Of a DNA stretch of 64,000 bases, positions 30,654-42,234 are shown piece by piece (position 1 is the stretch's first letter; the number at the start of each line of letters is the position of its first letter). The notes under the pieces are model-generated. The model worked only from the letters and a program-made list of their open reading frames with translations, did not search any database and had not been told where the DNA came from. The translations under genes and the position numbers were made by a program. The stretch is from Phyllostachys edulis (Eukaryota; Streptophyta; Magnoliopsida; Poales; Poaceae), in NCBI GenBank assembly GCA_036346405.1, contig CM070561.1:24274215-24338214 (forward strand). Reading direction: 5' to 3'.

Positions 30654-33600
30654 TATAACCTTCCTGTTTTCAAAACGACGAATAGTAATTACTTTGGTTC
30701 TTAATTTTCAAACTTTATTTCAAATTGGCTATAATTTCAAAATCTTCTAGCTTTCCTTCTAAGCTCGGGTTTGTGTCTCAAACTTCCTTGAATTCTCAAA
30801 TTCAAATTTTAAGTTTGAATTTTCCCTTTTCGGATTTTGGGCCCTTTTTTCTCTTTCAGGCTCGGCCCATTCCTTTTAGGCTCGGCCAATTCCCCTTGGT
30901 CTGGCTCCTCCTTTTCGCCCACCGGCCCGGCCCATTTCTCTCCCCAGGCCTTTGGCCCAGCCCGCCTCCATCCAACCTGCCTCCTGGCCCAGCTCTTCCC
31001 GGCCCAGCTCCCTTACGCCTTCCTCTTCCCCACTCGGCCGAAAGCACTACCGCCAGCCACAAGCATCTCTGCGCCACTACCATCACCTCCCTGCCACCAC
31101 CATGGGCATCCACGAGCTCCCATGCCGTTCCTCTGCCAACTGCATCTTCGGCACCCTCCTCCCCGTCAAGTCCCGTCGACGCACCATCCTTGCTACACCG
31201 AAAGGACGCCATCACAAGATGCGCTCAAGATCGCCTGCTCCCTAAGTCACCGCCCCTTTGGCCCTCTACCACCCGCACTTGCCCCTTGGGACCAAGCAAG
31301 CGCCGCATCACGCCCGGCGTCCAAAGTCGCCACGCCCACGCCGCTCTGCACGCACGCGCCTGCGTCCGTTGCCCGCCTTGTCGCATCGCCACGCCAGAGC
31401 CGCCCATGCCGGCCACCAGCGCGCCCAACGGCTCATTGACCTCCCCCAGTGCTATAAGAGAGCCCCAAGCTCCCCTTTTTCTTCCCCATTCCCTTCTTCA
31501 CCAATGCACGCATGAGCCAGAGCCGGAGCTCCCTTCCCACCGTGGCCACGCCGCCTCCCCGCCATTCGGTCGCTCCGGCACCATCACCGCGCCGCCGCCC
31601 TTGTCACGAGGTGCCACCGAAGCTGAGGATGCCATTCCCCTCCTCCCTTCGCCTTCCCCGCCGCTAAGACGCTCCACCGCCGCCGCCCCTCTTCCTCCTC
31701 CCCAGGCCGCCGCCACTAGACTGCCTCGGGTCGCCTCGAGTTTCCCCAACTCCACCGTCGGCTTTCTCTCCCTCGGGCATAGCCTATGCGTGCGCCGCCC
31801 TCCTCCTTGCGCCACCGCTTCACCGGCGTCGCATGCGCCCACGGCACCGCTGCCACCATTGGAGTCCCCGCCGCCGCGCCTACCCCTTTCCGGAGCCGCC
31901 GCCACCTCCGATAGGACCACCACCCTCTGGCAACCCCATTCTGCTGTCTCGCCGCTCGCCTCCGCTCACTGGCGTCGCCACCGCTCCCGCGCCGCCCACT
32001 TCTCCCTCTGCTCCCCACTCTCTCTGCGCTGAAGGGTGAATGGGGATGGGTTTGCTTTGAAGGCCCCACCTGTCATATGCTCCAAGCCACCTCTCTCTCT
32101 CTTCCAAGTGGGCCTGAGCCCTTTTGTGGTAGCCAAGCCTCATGGGCTAAGGGCTGTGCATATGGACCCCGTCCATGCACTATTAGCAAGAACCAGGTCA
32201 CTGTGCAGTGGGGCCCACATGTCATAATCTCTCTGCTTTTGTTTTTCTAATTTAATTCCAATTCAAACTTCAAAAGCTCCGTTCTCCCTCGTTATAACTC
32301 CAAAAATTATGAAATTTGTCTCTAAAATTTTATAAATTCAAGATCTTGTTAATGGCATAGGTCTTGTTTAATTTGGAGTTTACTTGTTATTTTCTTTGGT
32401 ATTTATTTGCTCTCTTTGCGTGTTTGTGCCTTTTTTCAGTACATTTGTCCGATTAGGATTCAAAGATGTTGGAAATCTCCAACTTGATCAAGCACGAGAT
32501 TATCAAGACCCTCTTACCTATAATCCAGGCGAGTTAATACTTTGATCATATTGATCCTACATTTTATGTAAATTATATTCATTTAAATTACCAAAATTGC
32601 ATGCTTTAATTCTTTAATCAAATGTATGTTAAAGCTTAAGGTAGTTAAATACCCATTTGATGATTAATTAATTATTATGCCATCCTTTGATAATTGAATC
32701 CATTATTGCATGTCACCCTAGTAACTATATGGTAAATACTAGTTATAGGTTGTACTTAAACGACATGCTAGTCTTGCTTAAGTATCGGGGTATTAAATAC
32801 CCAAATCATCATCTTTTAAATATGAAAGTGATTTTGGGCAGTCATTGTGGGCAAATGATATGATTTTGGGCAGTCATCCTCAAAAACCCTATAACTTGCT
32901 GTTACTATCTGGGCAGATGATATGATTAATGGTGCATTAGTGGGTGCAAATGTAGCTCAAAGAATGTTGGTTGTTAATGGTGTATGGAATGAACCACCCA
33001 GATAACCCTTAAGGACTTAATCTTGTCATGACCTCTCGTGTAAAACAAGTACAGCCACAAGTATGCAAACTACTACTTGGCTTAGTAAATTTGTTGGACC
33101 CTGAAAGTCCTCTCACTGGTGGAGGAATAAAAATGTGCAAGCACGTGCTACGTCCGGCTTCAGTAAAGGGTGAAGTAAGCCAGTCGCTGGGGGTAGTTCA
33201 ACTACTCTAGATCGCCAAGGCGAACATCCCGCACAATGTATGGGTGCAACCCCATATGGGTGAGATGACAGAAGGGGCAAGGTAATTTGAAAGGTTACTG
33301 TGACAGTCGCTCAACTACATGACTAAGGAATCGTGTGGAGTAACGAGTATGACTATCTCTTGTGGGTACTATGTACAACCTCTACAGAGTCTAATTAAAC
33401 TGTTTAAACAGTTGCGCCTACGGTCAAAGGTGGACTTAGGAACTTTACTTGAGTTACTTCTATTTGAAAAACCTTTGTGGGTGGTATGAAAAATATGGTG
33501 GGCTCACCTAGCCCCGAGATTGGATTTTCCCTGAGTTTTCAGACTCAGTGATGCTAAAGAGTGGAGGTAGCTCAAATCAAAAGAAGCATATGATATAGGT

Positions 33601-34301
33601 TCCGATGGAGGGGACCTCTACAGAAATAAATATTGCACAATTACTCTCTTTAATAAAATATAATTTGGTTAAAATGCTAAGTGATAGGAATTTGTAATTA
33701 TGATAATTGAAGACATTGCTTTAGCAAATAAAAGAACCCAAGCCATCCTTGTTAAGCCTTACATATATATTATTGCATTGTGTGTATTGGCTCACGAGCA
33801 CGAAAGTTGTGCTTATTCTCGCTCTTTCCCTCAAACCCTCAGAAGCAGGAAATCCTAAAGATTACGACTGCTACGAGGATCCAGAAGTTGGAGGCCTAGG
33901 AGATAATGAAGAGTAGATTAGTCCCTTTAGTCTAGATCTCGCCCCAGTCTAGTTGACTCTGTTTGTGCTTGCGTGCATCCTATATTATCTAAGTCTTTGG
34001 GTAATATCGGACGCACACGGGTTTCCCCAGTCACTCGCCTGTAGAGAGATGTGCTCTCACCCTTTTGCTTCCGTTGTCGCTTAGTTTTTGTAATATAATC
34101 AGTTTGGCCTATTCGGCCCTTATTGTAAAACTTGACCCGATACGGTCTATGTAAACTATGATGTGTTAGATTAATGAATAGTATGGTTTTACGCCATTTA
34201 TGAAATGATTCAACAATGTGTCTGTGAGTGCTATCTACTGATCCAGGGAATAGCACAGTATTTGCACAGAGGATTTGGTTTCTCGAAATCCGGGTCCAAC
34301 A
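30654..34301 (+). repeat. 5' LTR, 3648 bp
   Basis: It starts TATAACCTTCC (TG changed to TA) and ends CGGGTCCAACA. It aligns end to end with 38562-42234; about ten differences occur in the first 150 bases, so the insertion is not recent. The first half is GC-rich and open in several frames; the second half is AT-rich. Confidence 0.9.
30725..32032 (+). other. 435-codon open frame inside the 5' LTR, probably not a gene
   Basis: A continuous frame rich in Pro, Ser, Ala and Arg covers the GC-rich half of the LTR. The same region of the 3' LTR is broken into frames of 178-211 codons, and the solo LTR at 20630 keeps only 219 codons. No domain is visible. Low stop density from GC-rich, C-runs composition explains it better than coding selection. 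Confidence 0.5.
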
Positions 34302-34305
34302 TGGC

Positions 34306-34319
34306 TGGTATCAGAGCAT
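34306..34319 (+). other. Primer-binding site, initiator tRNA-Met
   Basis: TGGTATCAGAGCAT, a perfect match to the common plant retrotransposon Met site, four bases after the LTR end. Confidence 0.9.
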
Positions 34320-34514
34320 ACAGCTGTAGGAGTCTTAGTTAGACTAGGCGTGCCTAAGGACTCGAGTCCTATTTTCAAAACTTAAGAAAAGCTTTTTGCC
34401 AAATATAGTGTACTTACTGCTCTTACTCATCTCTCTTAGTTCTTTACTTGTCTCTATCTCACTTGAGTTTTGACTTTGTGGCTGACTCCTTCTCTTATTT
34501 CAAAAAAATTATAG

Positions 34515-35405
34515 ATGGCTGCACTGTCGTCCGATGGCCCGTGGGACTTTTTCTCTCATGGAGAGGACCTCGAAGAGTTCGTCGATATCCTCCACCAGCT
34601 CATACAATACTTGGGCTACCATCACCAGCATATCTTCAGGGGCCAGATGACTCAGGTCCTAGACCTTGAATCTTGGTCTATGGAGGTGTACCTCTACCCG
34701 AGGAGAGGCGAGTTCATGACCCACACCTTCAGAGCTGAGTATTCCAGGAGCCGCTGTTCTGATGTAGTTCAAGACGCAGCTCGTTTTGCCTTAGCTCGCT
34801 TGTGCTAGATGCACAAGGACGACCTACTGGGATCTCCATTTCACTTCTATCCATCTCTTCAGGAAGGATTGTGCTACCCCGAGCTCTTCGAAATCAGAGT
34901 AGACAACCCCCGCCTGACCCACCAAGTGTAGCTCACGCAGGCAATGACAGCTTCCGTCACCATCGCCATGTACGAGATTGGTCAACTTCGGATGCATCTC
35001 ACCAAAAGCTACAACCACTCTGACACCCTTCGCAACCAGCTGCTCAGGTGGAATGTAGCCCTCTATGAAGTGAAGCAGGAAAGTGATGCCGCCGTCGTAG
35101 AGTTAGCACACCTTAGAGCCGCCGTTGCAATCTCCGCCCTAGCTCCTCCTCCACCAGCCATCGCCTCCAGCAACAGGACGCTTGATCGACCACTCCAACC
35201 TAGAGGACCCCGCACCAGGATGACTGCGTGCAAGAGCATGCGATGCCTCAGTCCACCGCCCGTCATCAACCTTGAAGAGTCCAGCCGTGGACGCAGTCTC
35301 AGCCATTTCCGCTCCTATTCTCGCTTGTCGAAGCTTGGTCGAGCTGTTCTCGCTTCACGCCCGGCAACTACATCTGCTGTGGTAGCCAAGACTACCAAGG
35401 AGTAG
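34515..35405 (+). pseudogene. Retroelement ORF of unknown function, two in-frame stops
   Basis: One frame of 297 codons starts MAALSSDGPWDFFSHGEDLE. It is broken by TAG at 34806 and TAG at 34929 and otherwise reads through to 35405. It contains MEVYLYPRRGEFMTHTFRAE, SRCSDVVQDAARFALARLC, and later a helical stretch (IGQLRMHLTKSYNHSDTLRN) that could form a coiled coil. The tail is Arg/Ser/Pro-rich. Similar first ORFs occur in large non-autonomous grass LTR elements; their role is unknown to me. It is not a recognisable capsid gag. Confidence 0.55.
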
Positions 35406-35704
35406 TCAGGCTAGTTAGGTTAGCTAGCAGTGCTTGCTAGGTAGTCTTTTGGTTGCAAGCGCTTCCCGTTTCCTTCTTCTTTTGTAGACGATGTGTTTGT
35501 ATCTTGTGCTGTGGCTTAGCATGACCTATATGCTATGTTCAGGAGTCATGTAATGCCTAAGCCCTTAATATAATGCAGCCACTCTAGGCTTTGTATTGTA
35601 TTTGATCATTTCTCCTCGTTGGTTTGAAGTTCTTCTGTTGTGCTCTAGAGGGCCAGTAAACCCTCATATATCCCCTCTAGTTCTAAGCTGAGCTATTCCT
35701 TCAG

Positions 35705-36620
35705 ATGGCACCAAAGAGGACAGTAGCCCAAGAAAGTGGTGCTAGTCACAAAAAGATGGCAGCGCAGAGGCCACAAGACAGCTACCCCTAGCAATCAGCA
35801 TTTCTCGACAGCTCATCATTCAATCAGTCAGCAGCCCAACCCCCAAGAGCTCCAAACTCCAACTCCGTGTTCCAGTGGGAATCGTCCCCGCACTCTCTAC
35901 TCCGCCAGAGGATCTGCAGCATCCAACCCAGTAGCTAACCTCCACTGCTTCCACTATGGATAAAAAGGGCACTTCGCTAATAGATGCCCCCAAAGGAAGC
36001 AAGCCTAGAAGATCAATTGTTTCCATTGCAACAACAATGGACATTATATGAATAGCTGTCCCCAACGGAATCTTGAAGAACTAGCAAGGAATGTCGTCAC
36101 CACCAACCTCAGCCTTGGCAACGAAGAACTCATCAAGAGCCCTAGCAAGAAGCAAGTTGTGCCTGCTGAAGATCTACTATCAAACCCAGAAGCCCCGCCA
36201 AATGCTTGCTTTGAATGTGGCAAGACAGGACATATCACCCAATTATGTCCTCCAATACGACAAGATGCAATAGGAGCATGCTTCACATGTGAGAAATACA
36301 GATATTATTGCTACACGTGCCCAGTTCCCTACTATCCCTGCTGTGAGGAACACCATCAATCAGAAGATGGCCCTATGAACCAAGTAGCATGCACACATTG
36401 TGGAGAGAAAGGACATCAAGCAGACCAATGCCTTGTAAACTGCCCCAACTACGATGAGGACCACCAGCCGGGTGAATGCCTGATGCTTAAGGTTACATGC
36501 TTCCTCTGTGAAGGAAAAGATCACTGCCCCCAAAGATTGCTCCCTGCGCCTATTACTGACCAAAGCAACCGAGTTGCAACGGACAGGTTTCCAAGCCACT
36601 GTGAGAATCATCATGAATGA
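35705..36620 (+). pseudogene. Zinc-knuckle array protein, decayed N-terminus
   Basis: The ATG at 35705 opens a frame that soon stops. From 35946 another frame carries about six CCHC-like knuckles in a row. They are CFHYG-stop-KGHFANRC (second Cys lost), CFHCNNNGHYMNSC (36018), CFECGKTGHITQLC (36207), CFTCEKYRYYCYTC (His lost), CTHCGEKGHQADQC (about 36390), and CFLCEGKDHCPQRL (last Cys lost). Ordinary retrotransposon gag has one or two. The layout recalls cellular nucleic-acid-binding proteins with knuckle arrays, but context says retroelement. Open frame 36048-36620 starts inside the second knuckle, so it is not the real start. Confidence 0.6.
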
Positions 36621-38060
36621 AGTTGGCAAAGACAACCCACCAGTAGGATGCTTTTGTCTTCCTTCCTTGTTCTCTCTCGTCTAGTGTGCTTTTCCCTCTC
36701 GCCTATCGTGCTTTCTTCCTCTCATCTATGAAAACTGTGAAGAATTGTTGAAGATTGTTCAAATGGGTAAATCGCATGGAAGCTATTCTTGTTGGGATTA
36801 ACTAGTATGTTTGGATGCCAAGCTAGATAGTTTTGGGAAATCATTGATAGGACTGATTTTGGGAATTGAAAATTTTAAGATCTGCCGATGTTATAAGAAG
36901 TTCCTATGAATACTAGAATATGATGACGGATAAGCCTTGATTATAAATGGTTTAAAGAATAGCAGATGGGTGGATTATATAGATTATAGAGAAAGAAAAT
37001 GATCATGGAGAAATTTTTTGATTTGATTATGAAGGATATTGGAATCTGAAGTACCGATTTGATTATTAGGAGAAATTGGATTTTTAACAAATCTTAAGTT
37101 GATTATGATGTTGGTTGGAAACTTAGAATTGAGATATGTGTGCATTATTGGTAGAGAGTAAAATGCAAAATGAATTGGATTTTCCTTATCGATCCATGAT
37201 GTTAATTTTGGTAGAGTTGGTTAAATTTTGGTTGGATTGTAGAAATACATGATTATTGGACTATGGAAATATAATTGTTGAAGATTGAATTATGGGATTA
37301 CCAATTCATGATGTTGATTTTGGTGGATTAGGTTGAATCAAGAAAATATGGAATTAATTGGGTATGTTGGTAACATTGGATTCAATTGGATATGATTGAA
37401 TAGAGAAGTTGGGATTTAAAAGAAATCTTGGTTGGATTATAGAGATATGTCTAGATTGGATTATAGAATTATATAATTGTTGGATTGATTAATATCTTAC
37501 TAGTGTTGGAGTTGGACTAAATAATTGTTGGATAGATAGTGATAAAATAATTCGGCAGATTAAATTTGCATTTATGGATTACAAGCAGTCTTTTGGAAGG
37601 TTCCATAATGAAGATATTTGACTTATATAAAGACATTCTGGAGGATTACAATTGATAAATATGCTTGAGGAATTAAGTGAATAACGACGTGGATTTAGTC
37701 AAGAATTTTGAAGGAACCAATTGCACGATTATAATCCTTGGAGAATTTCGTTCCAAGAAGGGATAGAATAAAATTTAGCATGATCTTGGAATTTATTGGA
37801 TTGGAAGATGCGATTATTGCTACTAGAATTTTTGGATTTATGAAGTGAAGAAATCATGCAATCAAAGTGGTGAAACTATTGGATTATTTAAGCTTATGCC
37901 TAAGAAAGATTTGGGAAATTATGTTATTGTATCAATAGATTGTGAGATTAATTAAATGTCTGAATTTTTTTAAAAAAATTGGGTGACTTTATGCTATGCT
38001 GGAATGATGGATTTCAATAATAGTGAGATCGACTTGGATCCAGCGATCTGGAAGACAAAA
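36621..38060 (+). other. AT-rich filler with degenerate GGATT-type repeats
   Basis: No gene. TTGGATT, GATTGG and TTATGGATT recur throughout. The blocks around 37196 and 37306 (CATGATGTT(A/G)ATTTTGGT) look like copies about 110 bp apart. It separates the knuckle array from the gag-like tail, in a region where conventional elements keep gag sequence. Confidence 0.45.
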
Positions 38061-38508
38061 TTGATAGCTTTTTAGTGGGCACTCCAGTACATGGTTGTGA
38101 ACCAGCAATTGGCATCAAATTGCCAAGTTGGAGTTACCACTACAGCTGTCCAATTCCAATTCCAACTCCCGCTCCAACAAGAACTCAAGGCCCCAAAGGA
38201 GAATATCTTCGCACTCTTCGCTCATTGACAACTCAGAAGCGCAGAACTGCATCTTCTTCGTTGTTTCAACTGTGGAAAAAGAGGACATTTTGCCAACAAG
38301 TGCCCTCAACAAGTCACCCCGATGAAGTACAACTTAAGAGCCACACCAGCTCGAGGGCAGACTTCAGCAGCAAGCAAAAGTCATCAGACCTCACAGGCAT
38401 CCAAAGCCGCTTCCATGCCAAGCCAAAGCCAAGGTCATGTCAACCATGTCACCACCACCGAAGAAGCTCAAGCAGCTTCAGGTGTTATAAAAGGTACGTT
38501 CTCTGTCT
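38061..38508 (+). pseudogene. gag C-terminal remnant with one zinc knuckle
   Basis: One frame contains the canonical knuckle CFNCGKRGHFANKC at 38262-38303. A Ser/Gln-rich linker follows, then SQGHVNHVTTTEEAQ and GVIKGTFSV-stop at 38508. In related gypsy elements this leads directly into the protease. Here only about 50 bp of element tail (CACGGTCGAGATTC) follow before the 3' LTR, so the whole pol region has been removed. Confidence 0.65.
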
Positions 38509-38561
38509 AATCCAAGTAGCTCGAATCTCACGGTCGAGATTCTGTTTAAGTTGGGTAGGTT

Positions 38562-41500
38562 TGTAACATTCCCGTTTTTAAAACGGTGAATAGTAATTAC
38601 TTTGGTTCTTAATTTTCAAACTTTATTTCAAATTGTCTATAATTTCAAAATCTTCTAGCTTTCCTTCTAAGCTCGGGTTTGTGTTTCAAACTTAGTTGAA
38701 TTCTCAAATTCAAATTTTAAGTTTGAATTTTCCCTTTTCAGGTTTTGGGCCCCTTTTCTCTTTGTGGGCTCAGCCCCATTCCTTTTCCAGGCTCAGTCCA
38801 ATTCCCCTTTGGCCCGGCTCCATCTTTTCGGCCTAGCCAGCCCCGGCCCATTTCTCTCCCATGGCCTTTGGCTCAGCCTGCCTCCTGGCCCAGCTCTTCC
38901 CGGCCCAGCTCCCTTACGCCTTCCTCATCCCCACCGGGCCAAAAGCACTGCCACCAGCCACGAGCATATCTATGCCACTACCGTCACCTCCCTGTCACCA
39001 CCACGGGCAGCCATGAGCTCCCACGCCATTCCTCTGCCAACCGTGACTTCGGCGCCCTCCTCACCGTCAAGTCCCGTCGGCACGCCATCCTTGCTACGCC
39101 GAGTGACGCCACTACGCACATGCCTGCGTCAGCGCCCTGGCTCCCCATGTAGCCGCACCTCTGGCCCTCTACAACCCACACCTGCCCCTCGAGACCAAGC
39201 GAACGTCATGTCACGCCCGGCCTTCGAAGTCGCCGCGCCCACACCGCTCTGCACGCGTGCGCCTGCGCCCGCTGCCCGCCTTGTTGCATCGTCACGCTAG
39301 AGCCGCCCATGCTGGCCACCAGCGCGCCCAACAGCTCATTAACCTCTCCCGGCGATATAAGAGAGCCCCAAGCTCCCCTTTTGCTTCCCCATTCCCTTCT
39401 TCACCACTCCGCGCAAGAGCCAGAACCAGAGCTCCCTTCCCGCTATGGCCACGCCGCCTCCCCGCCGTTCGGCCGCTCTAGCGCCATCACCACGCCGCCG
39501 CCGCCGCCGTCACGAGGTGCCACCGGAGCCGAGGATGCCATTCCCCTCCTCCCTTCACCTTCCCCACCGCTGAGACGCTCCACTGCCGCCGCCCCTCTTC
39601 CTCCGCCCCAGGCGCCACCGCTGGATTGCCTCGGGTCGCCTCGAGTTTCCCCGACTCCACTGCTGGCTTCCTCTCCCTCGGGCACAGCCAATGTGCGTGC
39701 CGTCCTCCTCCTTGCACCACCGCTTCACCAGCACTACATGCACTCACGGCACCACTACCGCCATTGGAGTCCCCGCTGCTGCGCTTGCCCCTCTCCGGAG
39801 CCGCCGCCACCTCCGATGGGACCACCACCCTCCGGCGACCCCATTTCGCTGTCTCGCCACTTGCCTCTGCTCGCCGGTGTCGCCACCGCTACTGTGCCGC
39901 CTACTTCTCCCTCTGTTCCCCTCTCTCTTTGCGCCGAAGAGTGAATGGGGATGGGTTTGCTTTGAAGGCCCCACCTGTCATATGCTCTAAGCCACCCTCC
40001 CTCTCTCTTCCATGTGGGTCCGAGCCCTTTTGTGGCAGCCAAGCCTCATGGGCTGAGGGCTGTGTATATGGACGCCGTCCATGCGCTGTTAGAAAGAACC
40101 GGGTCACTGTGCAGTGGGGCCCACACGTCATAATTTCTCTCTCCTTTTGTTTTTCCAATTTAATTCCAATTCAAACTTCGGAAGCTCCATTCTCCTCCGT
40201 TATAACTCCAAAAATTATGAAATTTGTCTCTAAAATTTTGTAAATTCAAGATCTTGCTAATGGCATAGGTCTTGTTTAATTTGGAGTTTATTTGTTATTT
40301 CCTTTGGTATTTATTTGCTCCCTTTGCTTGTTTGTGCCTTTTTCCGGTACATTCGTCCGATTAGGATTCAAAGACGCGGGAAATCTCCAACTTGATCAAG
40401 CACGAGATTATCAAGACCCTCTTACCTATAATCCAGGCGAGTGAATAATTTGATCATATTGATCCTACATTTTATGTAAATTATATTCATTTAAATTACC
40501 AAAATTGCATGCTTTAATTCTTTAATCAAATGTATGTTAAAGCTTAAGGTAGTTAAATACCCATTTGATGATTAATTAATTATTATGCCATCCTTTGATA
40601 ATTGAATCCTTTATTCCATGTCACCCTAGTAACTATATGATAAATACTAGTTATAGGTTGTACTTAAGCGACATGCTAGTCTTGCTTAAGTACTGGGGTA
40701 TTAAATACCCCAATCATCATCTTTTAAGCATGAAAGTGATTTTGGGCAGTCATTGTGGGCAAATGACTGAGATGGTTGAGTTGATGTATTTTACTCCTCA
40801 AAAACCCTATAACTTGCTATTACTATCTGGGCGGATGATATGATTAATCGTGTATTAGTGGGTGATAATGTAGCCCAAAGAATGTTGGTTGTGAATAGTG
40901 TATGGAATGAACCACCCAGATAACTCCTAAGGACTTAATCTTGTCATGACCTCCCATGTAAAATAAGTACAACCACAAGTCTGCAAACTGCAACTTGGCT
41001 TAGTAAATTTATTGGACCCTGAAAGTCCTCTCACTGGTGGAGGAATAAAAATGTGCAAGCACGTTCTACGTCTGGCTTGAATGGGACACTGGTAAAGGGT
41101 GAAGTAAGCCGGTCACTGTGGGGTAGTTCAACTACTCCAGATTGCCGAGGCGAATATCCCGCACAGGTATTGGCGTAACCCCATATGAGTGAGACGACGG
41201 AAGGGGTGAGGTAATTTCAAAGTTACTGTGATGGTCACTCAACTACATAACTAAGGAATCGTGTGGAGTAATGAGTATGACTATCTCTTGTGGGTACAGT
41301 ATACAACCTCTGCAAAGTATAAACTATTCAAACAGCCACGCCTATGGTCAAAGGCGGACATGGGAACTTTACTTGAGTTAGTTCTATTTCAAAAACCTTT
41401 GTGGGTGGTATGAAAAATGTGGTGGGCTCACCTAGCCCCGAGATTGGATTTTCCCTGAGTTTTCAGACTTAGTGATGGTAAAGAGTTGAGGTAGCTCAAA

Positions 41501-42234
41501 TCAAAAGAAGCATACGGTATAGGTTCCGATGGAGGGGACCTCAACTGAAATAAATATTGCACAATTACTCTCTTTAATAAAATGCAATTTGGTTAAAATG
41601 CTAAGTGATAGGAATTTTTAATTATGATAATTGAAAATATTGCTTTAGCAAATAAAAGAACCCGAGTCATCCTTGTTAAGCCTTACATATATATTATTGC
41701 ATTGTGTGTATTGGCTCACGAGCACAGAAGTTGTGCTCATTCTCGCTCTTTCCCCCAATCCCTCAGAAGCAGGAAATCCTGAAAATTACGACTGCTATGA
41801 GCTACGATGATCTAGAATTTAGAGGCCCAGGAGATAATGAAGAGTAGATTAGTCCCTTTAGTCTAGATCTCGCTCCAGTCTAGTTGACTCCGTTGGTGCT
41901 TGCGTGCATCCTATATTATCCGAGTCTTTGGGTAATATCGTACGCACACGGGTTTCCCCAGTCGCTCGCCTGTGAAGAGATGTGCTCTTACTCTTTTGCT
42001 TCCATTATCGCTTCTGTTTTTATAATGTAATTAGTTTGGCCTGTTTGGCCCTTATTGTAAAACTTGACCCGATACGGTGTACATAAACTCTGATGTGTTA
42101 AATTAATGAATGGTATTTTTTTTATGCCATGTATGAAATAATTCAGCAATGTGTCTATGAGTGCTATCTACTGATCCAGGGAATAGCACAGTATTTGCAC
42201 AGAGGATTTCGATTCTCGGAATCCGGGTTTGACA
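38562..42234 (+). repeat. 3' LTR, 3673 bp
   Basis: It starts TGTAACATTCCCG at 38562 and ends CGGGTTTGACA at 42234. It parallels the 5' LTR, with scattered substitutions and small indels. It is preceded by a weak purine tract (AAGTTGGGTAGG). Confidence 0.9.

Larger units (their letters stand above)
30654..42234 (+). mobile_element. Pol-less LTR retrotransposon (RIRE3/RIRE8-like, non-autonomous)
   Basis: It is complete from 5' LTR to 3' LTR, with a near-perfect 5-bp target duplication AAGAC (30649-30653) / AATAC (42235-42239). Within copia-C the duplication falls inside one codon run, which independently fixes the borders. Internal content in order: tRNA-Met primer site, an ORF of unknown function, a zinc-knuckle array, an AT-rich filler, and a final gag-like knuckle with a SQGHVNHVTTTEEAQ-type tail that normally precedes protease. 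No protease, RT, RNase H or integrase is present. Large LTRs, Met primer and gag tail fit rice RIRE3/RIRE8 relatives. Non-autonomous partners of these (Spip/Squiq type) are known, and this could be one. Confidence 0.85.

Noticed and set aside
30654..42234. Two independent solo LTRs at 30654 and 38562
   Set aside because: A primer-binding site follows the first, gag-like sequence lies between, and the target duplication spans the outer ends, so this is one element.
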